Origin: Asticcacaulis sp. AC466
GTDB taxonomy: Bacteria; Pseudomonadota; Alphaproteobacteria; Caulobacterales; Caulobacteraceae
Direction: 5' to 3'
Assembly (NCBI RefSeq): GCF_000495815.1
Contig: NZ_AWGE01000001.1
Span: 744,001-808,000 of the forward strand
Length of the DNA: 64,000 bases
This document shows, one piece after another, positions 16,950 through 25,562 of the stretch. The notes beneath the pieces were generated by a model. It saw only the letters and a program-made list of their open reading frames with translations, had not been told where the DNA came from and made no database searches. Made by a program: the position numbers and the translations under genes. Numbering within the stretch: position 1 is the stretch's first letter; each line of letters opens with the position of its first letter.

Positions 16950-17128
16950 GGATACAACTTGTCAAAGAGAGGGGTTAGTTGGCGGCGTTCCTACTCGGAA
17001 TGGCCGCGAAACGCAAGGGGGACGGCGGAGGAAGCCATTGGCAGGGCAACACGGCAACAGCCGCCGAGGCTATGTTCCGACAAAAACGATGCCGGGCGCG
17101 AGACATACCAAGTGTATTTGAATCGTCT

Positions 17129-17758
17129 CTATTTGCCGGAAATGGCGGCGATCAGCGCCTTGACACCGGCGGCGGCACCGTCAGGATGGTTCCATACCGC
17201 GCCCGAGACCGCGATGAAGTCGGCGCCGGCCTGCGCCACTTCGCCGGCGGTTTCGGCCGTTATGCCGCCGATGGCGACACACGGTATTTCCATGCTTTCC
17301 TGCCAGATGCTCAGGGTTTCCAGTTCGGCCATGTGCTCGACCGCCTTGGTTTGGGTCGGGAAGAACGCGCCGAATGCGACATAGTCCGCGCTGTTTTCCG
17401 CCGCTTCCATGGCCAGATGCCGGCTATTATGGCAGGTGACCCCAATCATGGCATCGGGCCCGAGCGTGGCGCGCGCCTCTTTCAACGACATGTCGGACTG
17501 GCCGATGTGCACGCCGTCGAGGCGCAGGGATTTCACCAGTTGCACCCGGTCGTTCATGAGTACGGCCAACCCGCGCGCCTGGGCGATTGGGGCAATGATC
17601 TTGGTGACCGCGATCAGGTCGTAATCATTGAGGTCCTTGAGACGAATCTGCAAGGCGGCGACATCTCCGGCGTCCAGGGCGGCTTCCAGCTCGCGAGCGA
17701 AAGCGGCGACATCGGGTATCGCGGGAGGGGTGATCAGGTAAAGGCGGCATTTGGACAT
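17129..17758 (-). CDS. thiE: Thiamine phosphate synthase (ThiE)
   Basis: ThiE joins HMP pyrophosphate and the thiazole phosphate. The 209-residue TIM-barrel protein has CRLYLIT at its start, QIRLKD for the pyrophosphate-binding region (usually QLR.K), [24 protein letters not shown] and GVTCHNS, and ends with AIGGITAE and [12 protein letters not shown]. The methionine at 17758 is chosen over one three codons earlier because it places the strand at the expected position. No other thi gene is near, and I see no thiamine riboswitch upstream. Confidence 0.88.
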   Translation of the reverse strand: MSKCRLYLITPPAIPDVAAFARELEAALDAGDVAALQIRLKDLNDYDLIAVTKIIAPIAQARGLAVLMNDRVQLVKSLRLDGVHIGQSDMSLKEARATLGPDAMIGVTCHNSRHLAMEAAENSADYVAFGAFFPTQTKAVEHMAELETLSIWQESMEIPCVAIGGITAETAGEVAQAGADFIAVSGAVWNHPDGAAAGVKALIAAISGK

Positions 17759-17975
17759 GCGGGTCATTTGCCCGAAATGCGGCGTGTGGGCAAGCCGGAA
17801 GTGTGTAAATCCTTTGGCATCACAAGGATTTCCTAAGGAAGAGTCCTTACCGGCATTTTACCTGGCGGGCCTTGATTCGCATAGCCCGCTACATATCCCT
17901 GACTACAATGCAAACAACATACCGGCTCCAGCTTTGTCTGGATGCCTGTTCGCATGAATAAAAGGAGATATCTCT

Positions 17976-18650
17976 ATGGCCCTTAACACCAAGACATTAG
18001 CAGCCGGTGCCGCCGCTATGCTGGCTCTCTCGATGGGCGTCCCCATGGTCGCTCATGCGCAAAGCGGCAACTATGACGGCTATTGCTATGCCAAGAAGGG
18101 CAGCAAGACGACGGGGACTGTCGTTGGTGCCGTAGCCGGTGGGGCGCTCGGCAGCCAAATATCAAAGAACGAACGCGGCCTGGGCACAGTTGCCGGGGCT
18201 GTCCTGGGCGGTGTCATCGGCAACAAGGTCGCGGGTGCGAATGAGAAATGCCTGAACGGTGAATATTATTCGTATCAGTCCGGTTATTATAGCCCGCTTG
18301 CCGCGCCGGACGGCTATGATGTCATCTATTTCAAGGATCGTCCGGACACCAAGATGTACGACGTCGTCTATTACGACACCCGTCGCAGCACCAGCCCGCG
18401 TTACGCCAATAACAACAACGGCTATAATAATGGCGGCTATAACAATGGCAATTACTCCAATACCAATTCGGGCGTAAAGGGATGGCGGGACGACCGCGGT
18501 GTCTGGCGCACCGAACAGCCTGTCGCCTTCGGCTGGAAGGATTCCAAGGGCAGGTGGCATGAAGGCCAGGTCCAGGCCTATGGCTATCGCGAATCCAACG
18601 GCACGTGGCGCGAAACCAATGCCCCTAATGTTGGCTACAACAATCGCTAA
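17976..18650 (+). CDS. Exported glycine-zipper (17 kDa antigen-like) protein
   Basis: This 224-residue protein has a signal peptide cleaved after AHAQS (about residue 29), then a glycine-zipper 2TM domain (GTVVGAVAGGALGSQI and GTVAGAVLGGVIGNKV, about 48-85) of the Rickettsia 17 kDa type. An asparagine/glycine/tyrosine-rich low-complexity stretch (about 147-168) follows. The C-terminus has two similar GW-D/RGVW and GWKDSKGRWHEG repeats. There is a clear ribosome site, AAAGGAGAT. Outer-membrane association is likely. It is monocistronic with its own terminator. Confidence 0.8.
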   Translation: MALNTKTLAAGAAAMLALSMGVPMVAHAQSGNYDGYCYAKKGSKTTGTVVGAVAGGALGSQISKNERGLGTVAGAVLGGVIGNKVAGANEKCLNGEYYSYQSGYYSPLAAPDGYDVIYFKDRPDTKMYDVVYYDTRRSTSPRYANNNNGYNNGGYNNGNYSNTNSGVKGWRDDRGVWRTEQPVAFGWKDSKGRWHEGQVQAYGYRESNGTWRETNAPNVGYNNR

Positions 18651-18671
18651 TCGCGATTAACGGTCTGCGCA

Positions 18672-18699
18672 CCCTCCGGCTCACGTCGGAGGGTTTTTT
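18672..18699 (+). terminator. Terminator after the glycine-zipper gene
   Basis: A 7-bp G/C stem (CCCTCCG with CGGAGGG) with an 8-base loop and six Ts. Confidence 0.9.
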
Positions 18700-18722
18700 A
18701 TTGTGTCGATCAAGGTTTGTGA

Positions 18723-18741
18723 TGCGAATGACTTGCAATCA
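18723..18741 (+). promoter_or_regulatory. Possible Fur-like operator upstream of bfd
   Basis: The sequence TGCGAATGACTTGCAATCA resembles alphaproteobacterial Fur sites, with TGCGAAT and TGCAA half-sites. A second similar segment (ATTCGCATTGTCAT) lies at 18769-18782. Both are upstream of iron-handling genes. The match is by eye only. Confidence 0.35.
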
Positions 18742-18798
18742 AATAGCGCCTATGTTATTTGCGATGTATTCGCATTGTCATCCAGCCCTGAGTTGTCC

Positions 18799-18984
18799 GT
18801 GTACGTCTGTAACTGCAACGCCATCCGTGAACGTGATGCCCTAGCCGCCATCGATGCCGGCGCCGCCACGGTGAAGGCGGTTTTCACCCACTGCCAGACC
18901 CGGCCGCAATGCGCTAAATGTGTGTGCGATATCCGCCAGATGATCGATGACGCTCAGGTGTCCCTGGCGATGGCCGCAGAATAG
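18799..18984 (+). CDS. bfd: Bacterioferritin-associated ferredoxin (Bfd)
   Basis: Bfd delivers electrons to bacterioferritin so that stored iron is released. The 61-residue protein starts at GTG and reads YVCNCNAIRERD, with a second cysteine pair at CxxCVCDIRQM, giving the four ligands of the [2Fe-2S] cluster. An in-frame upstream extension from 18703 exists but has no family similarity and contains the putative operators, so GTG 18799 (or TTG 18793) is preferred. It precedes bfr by about 140 bases on the same strand. Confidence 0.9.
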   Translation: MYVCNCNAIRERDALAAIDAGAATVKAVFTHCQTRPQCAKCVCDIRQMIDDAQVSLAMAAE

Positions 18985-19127
18985 CTAAATCGCATCTTGC
19001 TCTTGATCTTGCGAATTTCTCTTATTGTCATTTGCACAACAATTTGATTTTATTTGAAAAAGTGGCTTCACACGCGGCTGTGTCCGAACTATGCTTTTTG
19101 TTACGACACTCAACAAAGGAGCACGCC

Positions 19128-19613
19128 ATGAAGGGCCAACCCGAAGTTATCAAGTTGCTGAATACGGTGCTCACCAATGAGTTGACGGCGGTCAATCAGT
19201 ATTTTCTGCACGCCCGCATGATCGAAAACTGGGGCATGTATCACCTCGGCCGCATCGTCTACAAAGAGTCGATCGAGGAGATGAAGCACGCCGATTTGCT
19301 CATCAAGCGCATCCTGTTCCTCGATGGCCTGCCCAACCTGCAAGACCTGAATAAGCTGCGTATCGGCGAGACCATCACCGAATGCCTGGAGTCGGACCTG
19401 CGCGTGGAAATGAGCGGCCGGGAAACCTTGGTGCCAGGCGTCAAGTTCTGCGAAGATCACATGGATTATGTCAGCCGCGAACTGATGCGTCGCATTCTGG
19501 AAGATACCGAACACCATATCGATTTCCTCGAAACCCAGCTCGGCCTGATCAAGCTGATGGGCGAAGCGAATTATATCCAAAGCGCCATGAAGGAAATCGA
19601 AGGCGAGGGCTGA
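19128..19613 (+). CDS. bfr: Bacterioferritin
   Basis: This 161-residue iron-storage protein starts at an ATG with AAAGGAG eight bases upstream. Counting gaplessly against the E. coli protein, Glu18, Glu51, His54, Glu94 and His130 of the ferroxidase centre and the haem ligand Met52 are all present. Position 127, normally glutamate, is threonine (in EDTEHHID), with glutamate at 128. The centre may be altered or the protein may act with another subunit. It follows bfd, its electron-transfer partner, and the upstream region carries TTGCGAAT and ATTGTCATTTGCA motifs that may bind Fur. Confidence 0.93.
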   Translation: MKGQPEVIKLLNTVLTNELTAVNQYFLHARMIENWGMYHLGRIVYKESIEEMKHADLLIKRILFLDGLPNLQDLNKLRIGETITECLESDLRVEMSGRETLVPGVKFCEDHMDYVSRELMRRILEDTEHHIDFLETQLGLIKLMGEANYIQSAMKEIEGEG

Positions 19614-19726
19614 ACCTTGCCGAAGCCATATAGATAAGAGGCGAAATCCTCTTTGACCTTTACTGGCGAACACCCTAACCTGCCCGGACCGTTGCACCAT
19701 ATGACCACGGCAGGGGTTCAGGCGTT

Positions 19727-20659
19727 TTGAGTATCGTAAATCGCAGAGAGTTTGCCCGACTGGGGCTTGGGGGCGCCGCGCTCCTTGGCCTTGGTGTCTC
19801 CGTGAGCGCCTGTGGCCGTAAGCCTGGTAACGATCCGGCTGTCGACCCCGACGCGGACGAATCGGAACAGATCAATCCCAAACTGGCGCAGCAGGAAGGC
19901 ACCCTGGAATGGGCGGTCAGCGGCAATTGGCGCAACAGCGTCGATAAGGCGCGTGACAAATATCGCCATCCCATCGAAATGCTCACCTTTTTTGAGGTCA
20001 AGCCGCGTGACACGGTGATAGATATGTGGCCAGGCGCCGGCTATATGACCGAAATCCTGGCTCCCTACCTGGCGCGCGGCAAGGGCCGCTACGTTGCCGC
20101 CATGTTTGAAGCTGGCGCTACCGATACGGCCTCCACTGCCTTGGGCGACAAATACAAAGCCCACTTTGACGATAACAAAAAACTTTACGGGCAACTCGGG
20201 TACGCCGAATTTGGGGCCAACAGCACGGCCTTGCTGGAGGCGGACACGGCAGATTGCGTTCTGATGCTGCTTGTCATCCAGGACTGGATCGCCCAGGGGG
20301 TCGCCGAAAAGGCCTTTACGGATGCCTTCCAAGCGTTACGACCGGGCGGCATATTGGGTGTAGAGCAACATCGCGCCGACATCGGCAATGTTCAGGACCC
20401 AGGGGCGACCAATGGCTACGTCCAGGAACCGTTCGTCAAGCAACTGGCCGCTGAGGCCGGGTTCCAGTTTGTCGCCGCCAGCGAGATCAATGCGAATCCA
20501 AAGGATGACAAGGATCACCCTTTCGGAGTATGGACGTTACCGCCGCAACGGTTAACTGCGCCGCGCGGACAGCCGCCCAATCCGGAATTTGACGGAACGC
20601 TTTACGAATCAATCGGAGAGAGCGACCGTATGACCTTGAAATTCCGGAAGCCGCAGTAA
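19727..20659 (+). CDS. Exported methyltransferase-like lipoprotein
   Basis: The 310-residue protein starts at TTG and has a twin-arginine-like signal (NRREFARLGLGGAALL) ending in a lipobox VSAC (Cys29). The mature part resembles a class I SAM-dependent methyltransferase: VIDMWPGAGYMTEIL (about 93-107) corresponds to the SAM-binding glycine motif, with ADCVLMLLVIQDW and ALRPGGILGV downstream. Proteins of this type are common in proteobacteria as predicted exported methyltransferases of unknown substrate. A SAM-dependent enzyme outside the cytoplasm would be surprising, so the fold may serve another role. The hydrolase gene follows after 16 bases. Confidence 0.75.
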   Translation: MSIVNRREFARLGLGGAALLGLGVSVSACGRKPGNDPAVDPDADESEQINPKLAQQEGTLEWAVSGNWRNSVDKARDKYRHPIEMLTFFEVKPRDTVIDMWPGAGYMTEILAPYLARGKGRYVAAMFEAGATDTASTALGDKYKAHFDDNKKLYGQLGYAEFGANSTALLEADTADCVLMLLVIQDWIAQGVAEKAFTDAFQALRPGGILGVEQHRADIGNVQDPGATNGYVQEPFVKQLAAEAGFQFVAASEINANPKDDKDHPFGVWTLPPQRLTAPRGQPPNPEFDGTLYESIGESDRMTLKFRKPQ

Positions 20660-20675
20660 TGGGGACTAAAATTCA

Positions 20676-21836
20676 GTGAGCCGTATAGCCGCCCTCTCGA
20701 CCAGCGCGCCTCTGATGTTCACGCCGGAATCGCGCGTGCCCGAAGGCGGCACCGGTGAATGGTTCCGTGGCGCCGGGGGGTTGCGCCTCCGCCTCGGCTT
20801 CTGGCAGCCGCCGCGTACGCCGCGCGGCACCGTCTTCGTATCGCCGGGACGTTCGGAGCCGATTGAAAAATACTATGAAGTCGTCAATGACCTTCTGGCG
20901 CGCGATTTTTGCGTGGTGGTTCATGACTGGCGCGGTCAGGGGCTATCTGCGCGCCTCTTGCCCGATCGCCTGAAGTGCCATGCCAGGTCGGCGGATGAAT
21001 TTCTTGATGACTATCAACGTCTGCTCGACACGTTCGAAGAGCGCGCACCCAAGCCCTGGATCATGCTGGGGCATTCCATGGGCGCCGCGCTTAATATCGC
21101 CACCCTGGTGAAGGGGGAGCAACGCATCGCCGGGGCCTATCTGGTCAACCCGATGCTGCGTGTGAAGACCGGCCGGCATTCGCTGTGGTCGGTGAATTTC
21201 CAGACCAACTGGCAAGTCAATCACGGCCGAGGCACGGACTATGTGCCGGAGCTGTTCGACGATCCGTTCGAGCATACGTTCGAAAACGATGCCCTGACCC
21301 ACGATCGCGAGCGGTATTCTATCTGGCATGAGCAACTGTTTGCCTGTCCGCACCTGGCGGTGGGGTCTCCGACGTGGGGGTGGCTGCAATTCGCCCTTCG
21401 GCTTGGTGAGACCCTGTTGAAAGACAAGAACAAGCTGCTCAAGAAGCTCAAGACCCCGATCAGCATCGTCTGTTCCGGCGACGATCATGTAATCAACAAG
21501 CAGCCGTCCAAGGCCTTCGCCAAACGGCTGGGCAAGGCGACCTACGTCGAAATTCCCAATGCGGAACATGAGGTCCTGATCGAACTGGATCAGTATCGCG
21601 ACCTTGCCATGGCGGAATTCGATGAACTGGCGGAATTCGTCGCCTCCCGGTCGTTGCCTCAGGGGAATACGGAGTCCCTCGCCGATATGGACATATCGGC
21701 GTCGTTGACAAGCTTCACGGCCGACCTCGCCGAGGTGGCGTCCGAGCTGCCGGAGGATATTTCCCCTGAAGCCCTGATTCCGGAAGAGGATCATATGGCG
21801 GCACTGGACGAAAGCGGCAACCGCAGAGGGCATTGA
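20676..21836 (+). CDS. Alpha/beta hydrolase, lysophospholipase-like
   Basis: This 386-residue protein starts at GTG. It has an oxyanion region VFVSPGRSEPIEKYYEV, DWRGQGLS, the nucleophile elbow GHSMGAA with Ser134, an acid in CSGDDHVIN and the histidine in NAEHEVLIE, which is the monoacylglycerol lipase/PldB pattern. The last ~60 residues form an acidic extension beyond the hydrolase fold. No signal peptide is seen, so it is probably cytoplasmic. It follows the exported methyltransferase gene by 16 bases. Confidence 0.85.
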   Translation: MSRIAALSTSAPLMFTPESRVPEGGTGEWFRGAGGLRLRLGFWQPPRTPRGTVFVSPGRSEPIEKYYEVVNDLLARDFCVVVHDWRGQGLSARLLPDRLKCHARSADEFLDDYQRLLDTFEERAPKPWIMLGHSMGAALNIATLVKGEQRIAGAYLVNPMLRVKTGRHSLWSVNFQTNWQVNHGRGTDYVPELFDDPFEHTFENDALTHDRERYSIWHEQLFACPHLAVGSPTWGWLQFALRLGETLLKDKNKLLKKLKTPISIVCSGDDHVINKQPSKAFAKRLGKATYVEIPNAEHEVLIELDQYRDLAMAEFDELAEFVASRSLPQGNTESLADMDISASLTSFTADLAEVASELPEDISPEALIPEEDHMAALDESGNRRGH

Positions 21837-21863
21837 GCCGCCTCATGGCTCTCATTTTTTGCT

Positions 21864-22703
21864 CTAATCCGCCGCGACGCCGAGATGTGTCAAGGCTTCA
21901 TCAGCCACGGCCTGCGATCCGGCGGCCAGCACCTGGCCGGCTTCGGGACCGACCGGTCGGCCATGCCAGTTTACGACCACACCGCCAGCGTTTTCAATCA
22001 CGGGGATAATCGCTTCGATATCCCAAGGCTTCAGTCCGGTTTCCAAGGCGATATCCATCGTTCCTGCCGCCACCATGGCGAAGGCATAGGCGTCGCAGCC
22101 ATAGCGGACCAGCTTGCTGGCCGTACGCAGGGCGGCGTAGGCATCGACCTCCAACCCGCTGTAGAGGTGCGGGTCGGTGGTGGCGATGACGGCATCGTTT
22201 AAAGACGCGCAGCCCCGCACCGACAGGGGCGTGCTGCCGGTGGGCGTGATCAGGCGTGAGCCCAGGGGCGATCCGAGATAGATTTCCTGCAAGACGGGCT
22301 GAGCGATGACGCCCAGGACCGGGCGGCCCTTGAAACGCAAACCGATCAACGTCGTCCACACCGGCAGCCCGGAAATGAAGGCGCGGGTGCCATCGACCGG
22401 GTCGAGGACCCAGACATAGTCGGCGTCTGGCTTTTCTGTACCGTATTCCTCACCGATTATGCCGTGGTCGGGATAGCGCTTGTTGATCAGGGCGCGGATG
22501 GCGCGCTCGGCGCCTTTATCGGCTTCGGTGACGGGGTCGAAATGGACATCGGCGCGGCTGGCATTGCCCTTGTTGATCTCGCCCAGGCCCTTCAGGCGGA
22601 ACAGGGGGAGGGCGGCTTCGGCGGCGGCGGCGGACAACTCCAGCGCGAAGGATTCCAGGACAGTATAGTCGGGCGCGGCGTGGTCGGGGATGTATTCTGA
22701 CAT
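21864..22703 (-). CDS. hisN: Histidinol-phosphatase, inositol-monophosphatase type (HisN)
   Basis: The ~279-residue protein has the Mg-phosphatase motifs GEEYGTE, WVLDPVDGTRAFISG and WDIEAIIPVIENAGG. The G-T-R-A-F form after DPVDGT is typical of HisN-type histidinol phosphatases that replace HisB's phosphatase domain. The start at 22703 (SEYIPDH) is chosen by family length; in-frame ATGs at 22715 and 22730 are also possible. It is isolated from other his genes. It lies downstream of the XRE regulator on the same strand. Confidence 0.82.
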   Translation of the reverse strand: MSEYIPDHAAPDYTVLESFALELSAAAAEAALPLFRLKGLGEINKGNASRADVHFDPVTEADKGAERAIRALINKRYPDHGIIGEEYGTEKPDADYVWVLDPVDGTRAFISGLPVWTTLIGLRFKGRPVLGVIAQPVLQEIYLGSPLGSRLITPTGSTPLSVRGCASLNDAVIATTDPHLYSGLEVDAYAALRTASKLVRYGCDAYAFAMVAAGTMDIALETGLKPWDIEAIIPVIENAGGVVVNWHGRPVGPEAGQVLAAGSQAVADEALTHLGVAAD

Positions 22704-22770
22704 GACAACCCGCATAGCCGTATCGGCCATGCGGGTCCAGAGGTTTGTCGTCGGCCTTGGGTTTGGACCT

Positions 22771-22793
22771 CCAAGGTTCTTAAGGAACCTTGG
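22771..22793. other. Inverted repeat between the XRE regulator and hisN
   Basis: Perfect 9-bp arms (CCAAGGTTC with GAACCTTGG) around a TTAAG centre. No T-run follows on either strand. It lies upstream of hisN on the minus strand and may be a regulator site or an RNA hairpin. Confidence 0.5.
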
Positions 22794-22797
22794 CAAG

Positions 22798-22831
22798 GGC
22801 GACCGCCCGCCGCGCACGTTTGCGCGTAATC
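22798..22831. repeat. 34-bp REP-like repeat, copy 1
   Basis: This segment matches 51379-51412 at 28 of 34 positions. Each copy contains a short G/C inverted repeat (CGCGC ... GCGCG) and lies between two minus-strand genes. Confidence 0.5.
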
Positions 22832-22867
22832 TCTTACGAAAGATGGCAAGCGGTGTAAGCCCTTGGC

Positions 22868-23251
22868 TTACGCCGCTTGCTCGCTTTCACCATTGAGCGA
22901 CTTGGCCAAGTCGAGGAGACGACGACGGGGGCGCTCCGACAGGCGGTAATAGGCCTGGATGAGGTCGAGGGTTTCCTTGCGCGAGAACACTTCGATACCT
23001 TCGTTGTTGACGGCGGCAACTTCGGTCTTCTCATCGGTCAGGCCGTCGTAGAAATAGTTGATCGGGGTTTCCAACGCCTTGGCCAGTTGGAACAGACGGG
23101 CGGCCGAAATACGGTTGGCGCCGCATTCATATTTTTGAATCTGCTGGAAGCGGATGCCGACAGCCAGGGCGAGTTGTTGTTGTGTCAGGCCGAGCAGACG
23201 ACGGCGACGACGCAGACGCTTACCCAGGTGCAGATCGATATCGGTAGCCAT
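22868..23251 (-). CDS. XRE-family helix-turn-helix regulator
   Basis: This 127-residue protein has an N-terminal Cro/CI-type HTH (about 12-65: RLRRRRRLLGLTQQQLALAVGIRFQQIQKYECGANRIS in two parts) and a helical C-terminal tail. The QIQKYE and ETPINYFYDGL pattern is shared by a conserved alphaproteobacterial regulator family that includes PraR-like proteins. The start at 23251 is preferred over an ATG five codons earlier. No target is evident; autoregulation is possible because the upstream region contains no other gene. Confidence 0.88.
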   Translation of the reverse strand: MATDIDLHLGKRLRRRRRLLGLTQQQLALAVGIRFQQIQKYECGANRISAARLFQLAKALETPINYFYDGLTDEKTEVAAVNNEGIEVFSRKETLDLIQAYYRLSERPRRRLLDLAKSLNGESEQAA

Positions 23252-23584
23252 GATTTCAAACCCCAAAAAGTTCGTGTGTGGCGCTGTTCCAAAGTGAAAC
23301 GGCTCGCCTTACAGGTTTCAAATGGCGTGCCACACGGTGTTATCTGGGGCGTCGGGTTCGCTCAACAGGTGAAAAAATCAGGGTTATAGGGCAAAAATGG
23401 ACCTGTGACAGTTACAATGCACCTCGGGGCACCGCCGGTTCAAAATCGGGATTCGATGCAAAATGACCCACGGCTCCGTTCGCGTGACAGGCGAAGAGTG
23501 CCGCCATGATCAAAATGACTAGGTGCGCGGGCACAAAAAAGGCGTGCATCGACTGCACGCCTTTTTCAAATCGACGGAAAATGC
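23252..23584. other. Intergenic region without a gene
   Basis: This 330-base region between the XRE gene start and the DUF1465 gene end contains the DUF1465 terminator (23541-23566) and the XRE promoter. I see no further ORF with a ribosome site, and no RNA gene. Confidence 0.5.
23541..23566 (-). terminator. Terminator after the DUF1465 gene
   Basis: An 8-bp stem (GGCGTGCA with TGCACGCC) and a 5-base loop, flanked by A6 and T5, so it works on the minus strand and possibly on both. Confidence 0.9.
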
Positions 23585-24109
23585 TTAGGCGTCGAGGCTG
23601 GGCTGACCGGCAAAGGCGTTTTGCAGCATGGCCATCTGGCTCATCACGGCATTGACCTTAGGGGTGTCGCCTTCGCCGTCGATGAACATGCGCTTGTCCA
23701 TATGCGAAATGCGTTCATAAAGGCGGTTGGAGCGGTCGAGCAGGCTGAGCAGGCCGCCCGGCATGGTCATGGCGCCGTCGGCGGCGTCGGCCTTGAGCGG
23801 GGCGATACGATATTTGTCGTCGCAGGCGTCGGAGGGATCCATATCGCCTTCGCGAACGGCGCGCTGAACCAGAAGCCAGGACGCGATCTGCATCAGGCGC
23901 GTCGTCAGACGCATGCTTTCGCCGGCATAGACCAGGGCATCTTCGCGGGACAAGAGACGGGAGTCACGGCGGCCGTCACCGTCGAGGTAGGCGGCGGTCT
24001 CTTCGACCAAAGCCATGCCTTCCTTGAAGGTGCGATCGAACAGATCGGAAGAGGCGAAATCACGCACAATGCCTACACGGGCATTCAGAACGGGTGCGGT
24101 ATCGGACAT
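23585..24109 (-). CDS. DUF1465 family protein
   Basis: This 174-residue protein matches the alphaproteobacterial DUF1465 family, recognised by FKEGMALVEETAAYLDGDGR, ESMRLTTRLMQIASWLLVQRAV and LLDRSNRLYERISHMDKR. It is cytoplasmic and helical, with no known reaction. AAGG lies seven bases before the ATG. The family often neighbours DUF1192 and a quinone oxidoreductase gene, as here. A cell-cycle or envelope role has been suggested for some members but is not shown by the sequence. Confidence 0.85.
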   Translation of the reverse strand: MSDTAPVLNARVGIVRDFASSDLFDRTFKEGMALVEETAAYLDGDGRRDSRLLSREDALVYAGESMRLTTRLMQIASWLLVQRAVREGDMDPSDACDDKYRIAPLKADAADGAMTMPGGLLSLLDRSNRLYERISHMDKRMFIDGEGDTPKVNAVMSQMAMLQNAFAGQPSLDA

Positions 24110-24257
24110 ATGTAAGCCTTATGCTGAGAACTGTGGCGCAGGTCTCTTCTGACCCGCCTGTTTGCCCCGCCGGGCGTAGGTGTCATCATGAAGACCTTGG
24201 GGGCTGGCACTGCAACGCCTGTGCCATCGACCGGGAACGCATGACGATCAGTTATCG

Positions 24258-24473
24258 TTAATGATCCTTAAAAGAGAATAAAGCGTCGGCGGCGGACCGG
24301 CGATTTATTTTGCGATCCATGGCAGAGCGGGCGCGGGCGATTTCGCTTTCCAGGGTTTCGATGCGGGCTTCCAGGTCCTCGACGCTGTAAGGATCGAGGT
24401 CCTCGCGCACAAGGGCAGTCAAGGGTCCGGCATTCAATCGGGCCAGCGACTCGTTTTCATCCATTATCGCCAT
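24258..24473 (-). CDS. DUF1192 family protein
   Basis: This 71-residue protein has the DUF1192 core SVEDLEARIETLESEIARARSAM, a short coiled coil, preceded by PLTALVREDLDPYS. GGGAG lies nine bases before the ATG at 24473, which fixes the start. The function is unknown. It is on the minus strand, upstream of DUF1465, and divergent from the quinone oxidoreductase gene. Confidence 0.85.
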   Translation of the reverse strand: MAIMDENESLARLNAGPLTALVREDLDPYSVEDLEARIETLESEIARARSAMDRKINRRSAADALFSFKDH

Positions 24474-24575
24474 GTTTGGTGTCTCCCGTATGGACTTTTA
24501 CGCCAATTTTGCGTCATCGTCCCACCTGAGATGAAACGCCTCTTGCGCGAAGAAATCAAGGAAAACGAATCAGTC

Positions 24576-25562
24576 ATGAAAGCCATTTTGATCTCCGGCG
24601 ATGGTCAGAACCCGTCGGATTTGTACGTCGGTGAGACGCCGCGGCCCGATCTGGCACCGGGACATGTGTTAATTCGAACCAGATTTGCCGGCGTGAACCG
24701 GCCGGATATCCTGCAAAGACGCGGCGTCTACCCGCCGCCGCCGGGTGCGTCGCCCATTCTGGGACTGGAAGTTTCGGGCATCATAGATGCCATCAACCTG
24801 CCTGAGCCCTATGGCGACGACATCGGCTGGGCCGTGGGGGACGAGGTGTGCGCCCTGGTCAACGGCGGCGGTTACGCCGAATTTGTCGCCGTCGATATCC
24901 GTCATCTTTTACCGGTTCCGAAAGGCCTGTCCCTGGCGCAGGCGGCGTCCCTGCCGGAAACCGTGCTTACCGTCTACGCCAACCTGATGGAACATGGCAG
25001 CCTTCAGGTGGGAGAAACGGTTCTGGTCCACGGTGGCAATTCGGGTATTGGCGCCATGACCATATTGTTGGGCAAGGCGTTCGGCGCGCGGGTAATCGCG
25101 ACGGCGCGCGGTGCAGCCAAGTGCGCCTTTGCCCGCGATCTGGGGGCTGATCTGGTGATCGACAGCGATGCCGAAGATTTCGTGGCCGCGGTCAAGGCCG
25201 CCGGTGGCGCAGATGTCGTGCTCGACATCGTGGCGGGAGATTTCTTCGGCAAGAATCTCGCCTGTCTCAATATGCGCGGACGTATCGTCCAGGTCGGATT
25301 TGGCAAGGAATCGACGGTGGAACTCGACCTGCGCCGTATCATTGCCAAATTCGCCATATTGACTGGGTCCATGTTGCGGCCGCGCTCGCCGGATGAAAAG
25401 GCGCGTCTGACCGCCAAGGTGCATGAACGGGTCTGGCCACTGATCGAGGACGGCAAAATCCGGACCGTGGTGGACAGGACTTTCGATTTTGCGGACGCGC
25501 CAGCCGCCCATGCCTATATGGATTCCGGCGCGCATACGGGTAAGGTGGTACTTAAGCTATGA
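24576..25562 (+). CDS. NAD(P)H quinone oxidoreductase, PIG3-like
   Basis: This 328-residue medium-chain dehydrogenase of the zinc-free quinone oxidoreductase group has the signature GVNRPDILQRRGVYPPPPGASPILGLEVSG (two parts), the NAD(P)-binding VHGGNSGIGAMTILLGKAFGARVIAT and the C-terminal AHAYMDSGAHTGKVVL. It reduces quinones with NAD(P)H. The ATG at 24576 is chosen over one 15 codons upstream, since the family starts MKAI. The stop overlaps the start of a small membrane protein (ATGA), so the two are translationally coupled. Confidence 0.9.
   Translation: MKAILISGDGQNPSDLYVGETPRPDLAPGHVLIRTRFAGVNRPDILQRRGVYPPPPGASPILGLEVSGIIDAINLPEPYGDDIGWAVGDEVCALVNGGGYAEFVAVDIRHLLPVPKGLSLAQAASLPETVLTVYANLMEHGSLQVGETVLVHGGNSGIGAMTILLGKAFGARVIATARGAAKCAFARDLGADLVIDSDAEDFVAAVKAAGGADVVLDIVAGDFFGKNLACLNMRGRIVQVGFGKESTVELDLRRIIAKFAILTGSMLRPRSPDEKARLTAKVHERVWPLIEDGKIRTVVDRTFDFADAPAAHAYMDSGAHTGKVVLKL

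Noticed and set aside
17100-17975. Thiamine riboswitch near thiE
   Set aside because: No THI-box core was seen upstream of thiE on the minus strand.
18703-18798. N-terminal extension of Bfd
   Set aside because: The extension is not like any Bfd and lies over putative operators; the GTG at 18799 yields the usual short ferredoxin.
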